In this document: in pieces, positions 62,091-64,000 of the stretch | Layout: every line of letters begins with the position of its first letter | How positions within the stretch are numbered: the stretch's first letter is position 1 | Source: Aphanomyces cochlioides | Lineage: Eukaryota > Oomycota > Saprolegniomycetes > Saprolegniales > Verrucalvaceae | Length of the DNA stretch: 64,000 bases | Direction: 5' to 3' | Assembly (NCBI GenBank): GCA_019828595.1 | Contig: JAHQRK010000029.1 | Location: forward strand, 372,001 to 436,000 | Notes under the pieces: generated by a model | The model's input: only the letters and a program-made list of their open reading frames with translations | What the model was told of the DNA's origin: nothing | Databases searched by the model: none | Translations under genes and position numbers: made by a program

Positions 62091-64000
62091 CGAGCCTCGA
62101 ACTCCGCCGGATACTGTGCCACAGTGGACAAATCGACTTGCGAATTTCGCGGAGCATATGATCTCGAACGCGCAACGTGGTTTAGGCTTTCGGCGTGTGG
62201 AGAAGTCTTCCGTCGCGAACGTCGCCTTGATGATTTGTAAGCTACAAGCTCCAGTGGTAAGGTTTCTCGAGCTGATATCCCTGTAGGCTCCGTATCGGCC
62301 GTTCCCGCCGATGGAGGTGGATGAAGACGGTATTCCGATCCATTCTGAGAATAGCGCCGGCCTACTAGGCGGGGAGCGGAAGCGGGGTCGTTCGCAAGTT
62401 GCGATGGATCGTTCTCAACGATTCCGAGTGGAGCATCCGGGCCATGTTTTGCCGTGCGGTGCGGCGCCGAATGCACCTGCGGCGTATGGGTATGTCCATG
62501 TTGGATCAAGTCGTGTGGCATGATCGCCAAGTCGTGGTCGATCGGTGGATCGACAGTCATTTCCTCGGACTCCTCCGGCAGCGGCTGCAGAGCCTCTTGA
62601 GGTCGCACATCTGCGTACGGAGTTACGTGTTGCGGAGTTGGAACTCCGAGTTCGTGAGTTGACGGATGAGATTCATCGGCTTCGGGGAGGTCAAAACGAT
62701 TATCCGCCCGTCCGTGAGCTGGAGAATTATCTCCATGACAGGCAGTCGATGAAGCGGTCTTTTGCTGACATGCAGAATCATATTCGACGCTTGTGGGACT
62801 GGATGAAGAGCGAGCAGGAGAAAGGTCGCCACGATCAGGCGTAGCAGGTAAATACCTCTTGATCTTGCCAACATAGAATGTTGGATGGATTTGCCATTGA
62901 GTTGGAAGCTCCAACTTGTTTGCAGTGTTGCTGATATTCTTTGCGATAGGGAACGGGTCAAGCCAAGGTGGCTGCAATTTTGGATTTCCTAGTGCCGTCT
63001 TGGGCACTGCCGATGCACGTAGTAGGACTAAGTCGCCGACTGAATAAACATTTGTGTTTCCGCGACTTGTCTTGTTGGCTTGCAAAGCCTGCTTTTCTTG
63101 AGCTGATGCGAGATTCTCGCGGACATGGAGGAGTAGGGACTTCCCGGATTCGATAAAGTGTTTTACACTGGCGATTGTGCGTGCAGGGATAGATCCTCCC
63201 TCACTTAAACGTGGAGCATCCACATCAATAGGAAGGCGTGAGCGTCGTAAATGGAGGACATAGAAGGGTGCATGACCCGTGAAAGCTTGAACGGAGTTGT
63301 TGTACGCAAAGACAACATGGGAGAGCATCGAGTTCCATGTACTCGGCTTGGATTTTGTGTAGCTGCGAAGAGCATCTTCGATGACGCGATTAGCGCCCAG
63401 ACTGACCGTCGGTTTCAAGGTGGTCCCACGTGGACATGTCAAGTGTGGTGCCACAGAGCGCAAACAGCGCGGGTCAGAATTTCGATGTAAAGCGAGGATC
63501 TGGTCTGAAACGATAGAGGCTGGAAGCCTGAAGCGACAGAAAACATGGTCAAAGTAAAGTTGAGCCGACTCTTCGGTGGTAATGATGTCGCGGCATGCGA
63601 CTGCAATAAAATATTTGGACAAGCTGTCAACACAAATACAAATGCCGGTTCGACCGTGCTTGTCGTGTGGTAGGCCAAAGATATAATCCATGCTGACCGA
63701 GGAGAAGACCTCGTCAGGTATTGATAAAGGTGCCAAAGGGGCACGAGTGGCTGGGGAAGCGTTGGCAGACGTCACAATGCGCTACATAGCGCGATACGGC
63801 CTTGAATAGACGGGGCCACCAGAATTGCCGAGCTACGGTAAGATAGGTCTTGTCGCGGCCAAAATGGCCTGCTGTTTGGGCGGAAATCATGCAGAATATC
63901 ACGGCGAAGGGCTTCATCAGCTGGGATAGCAAGGCGGCGTGGGCTAGAAGCCATCGTGTAATACACCAAGCCATCATGGACAGAAAAGTTCTTGAGTGAG
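62090..64000 (-). pseudogene. Ty3/Gypsy integrase and 3' pol fragment, continues past window
   Basis: The minus strand from the right edge shows the integrase zinc-binding region (GHFGRDKTYL, WWPRLFKAVSRYVAHCDVCQ). After a frameshift near 63.75 kb comes the core with SMDYIFGLP, CVDSLSKYF and IVSDQ. The third acid region is altered (LGANRVIEDALRSY where QTERVNRVLED is usual), so the enzyme is probably dead. YSVGDLVLLRASAVPKTALG and QIHPTFYVGKIKRYLP are the usual post-integrase segment. A long Pro/His/Ser-rich extension follows down to about 62.09 kb. RT and protease should lie right of the window. Confidence 0.8.

Overview
The window looks like a repeat-rich accessory region of an oomycete genome, most likely a saprolegnialean of the Aphanomyces type. 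Three things support this. First, the small secreted-protein genes carry a core promoter matching the oomycete initiator (GCTCATTYYNCAWTTT), usually 22-23 nt before an ATG that opens a signal peptide. Second, the LRR/F-box-like protein at 56.3-57.4 kb resembles a family I associate with Aphanomyces. Third, the transposon mix (IS630/Tc1, PIF/Harbinger, hAT, pogo, Copia, Gypsy) fits. No rRNA, tRNA, CRISPR or prokaryotic operon was recognised. Host or species cannot be fixed from the sequence alone.

Layout. 0-3.8 kb: decayed PIF/Harbinger and IS630-type transposons and a foldback repeat. 3.8-12.8 kb: four minus-strand genes of secreted family A (signal peptide, R-x-L-x motif often followed by [YF]ER[RM], glycine-zipper middle, Lys/Ser-rich tail), split by a nest of TA-flanked inverted-repeat elements. 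13-20.6 kb: one frameshifted Ty1/Copia retrotransposon. 20.6-24 kb: AT-rich DNA with foldback elements. 24.1-25.5 kb: a secreted Arg-rich protein with eight near-identical 48-residue repeats (family B). 26.3-27.4 kb: a small palindrome with two broken family B genes head to head. 27.35-46.8 kb: a giant palindrome with arms of about 9.5-9.7 kb and a spacer of about 250 bp. Each arm carries one RGG-rich family B gene, one short secreted-protein gene and one dead Tc1 element. 46.8-54.5 kb: two further intact family B genes among many decayed family A and B copies. 54.5-64 kb: an LRR-like gene lacking its normal 5' end, then pogo, hAT, Copia and Gypsy remnants.

What ties the window together is a cluster of fast-evolving small secreted proteins. 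They share promoter architecture and an R-x-L-x motif just after the signal peptide, and most of family B shares a 3'-flank element. They appear to multiply by tandem duplication, inverted duplication and intragenic repeat change. They are plausible effectors (compare the RGG-containing small secreted proteins reported from Aphanomyces euteiches), but function is inferred from architecture only.

The most striking structure is the giant palindrome. Its arms are nearly identical, and every difference I found is a 1-2 nt indel, most in homopolymers, or one 159-bp repeat unit. It needs long-read confirmation to exclude an assembly fold-back.
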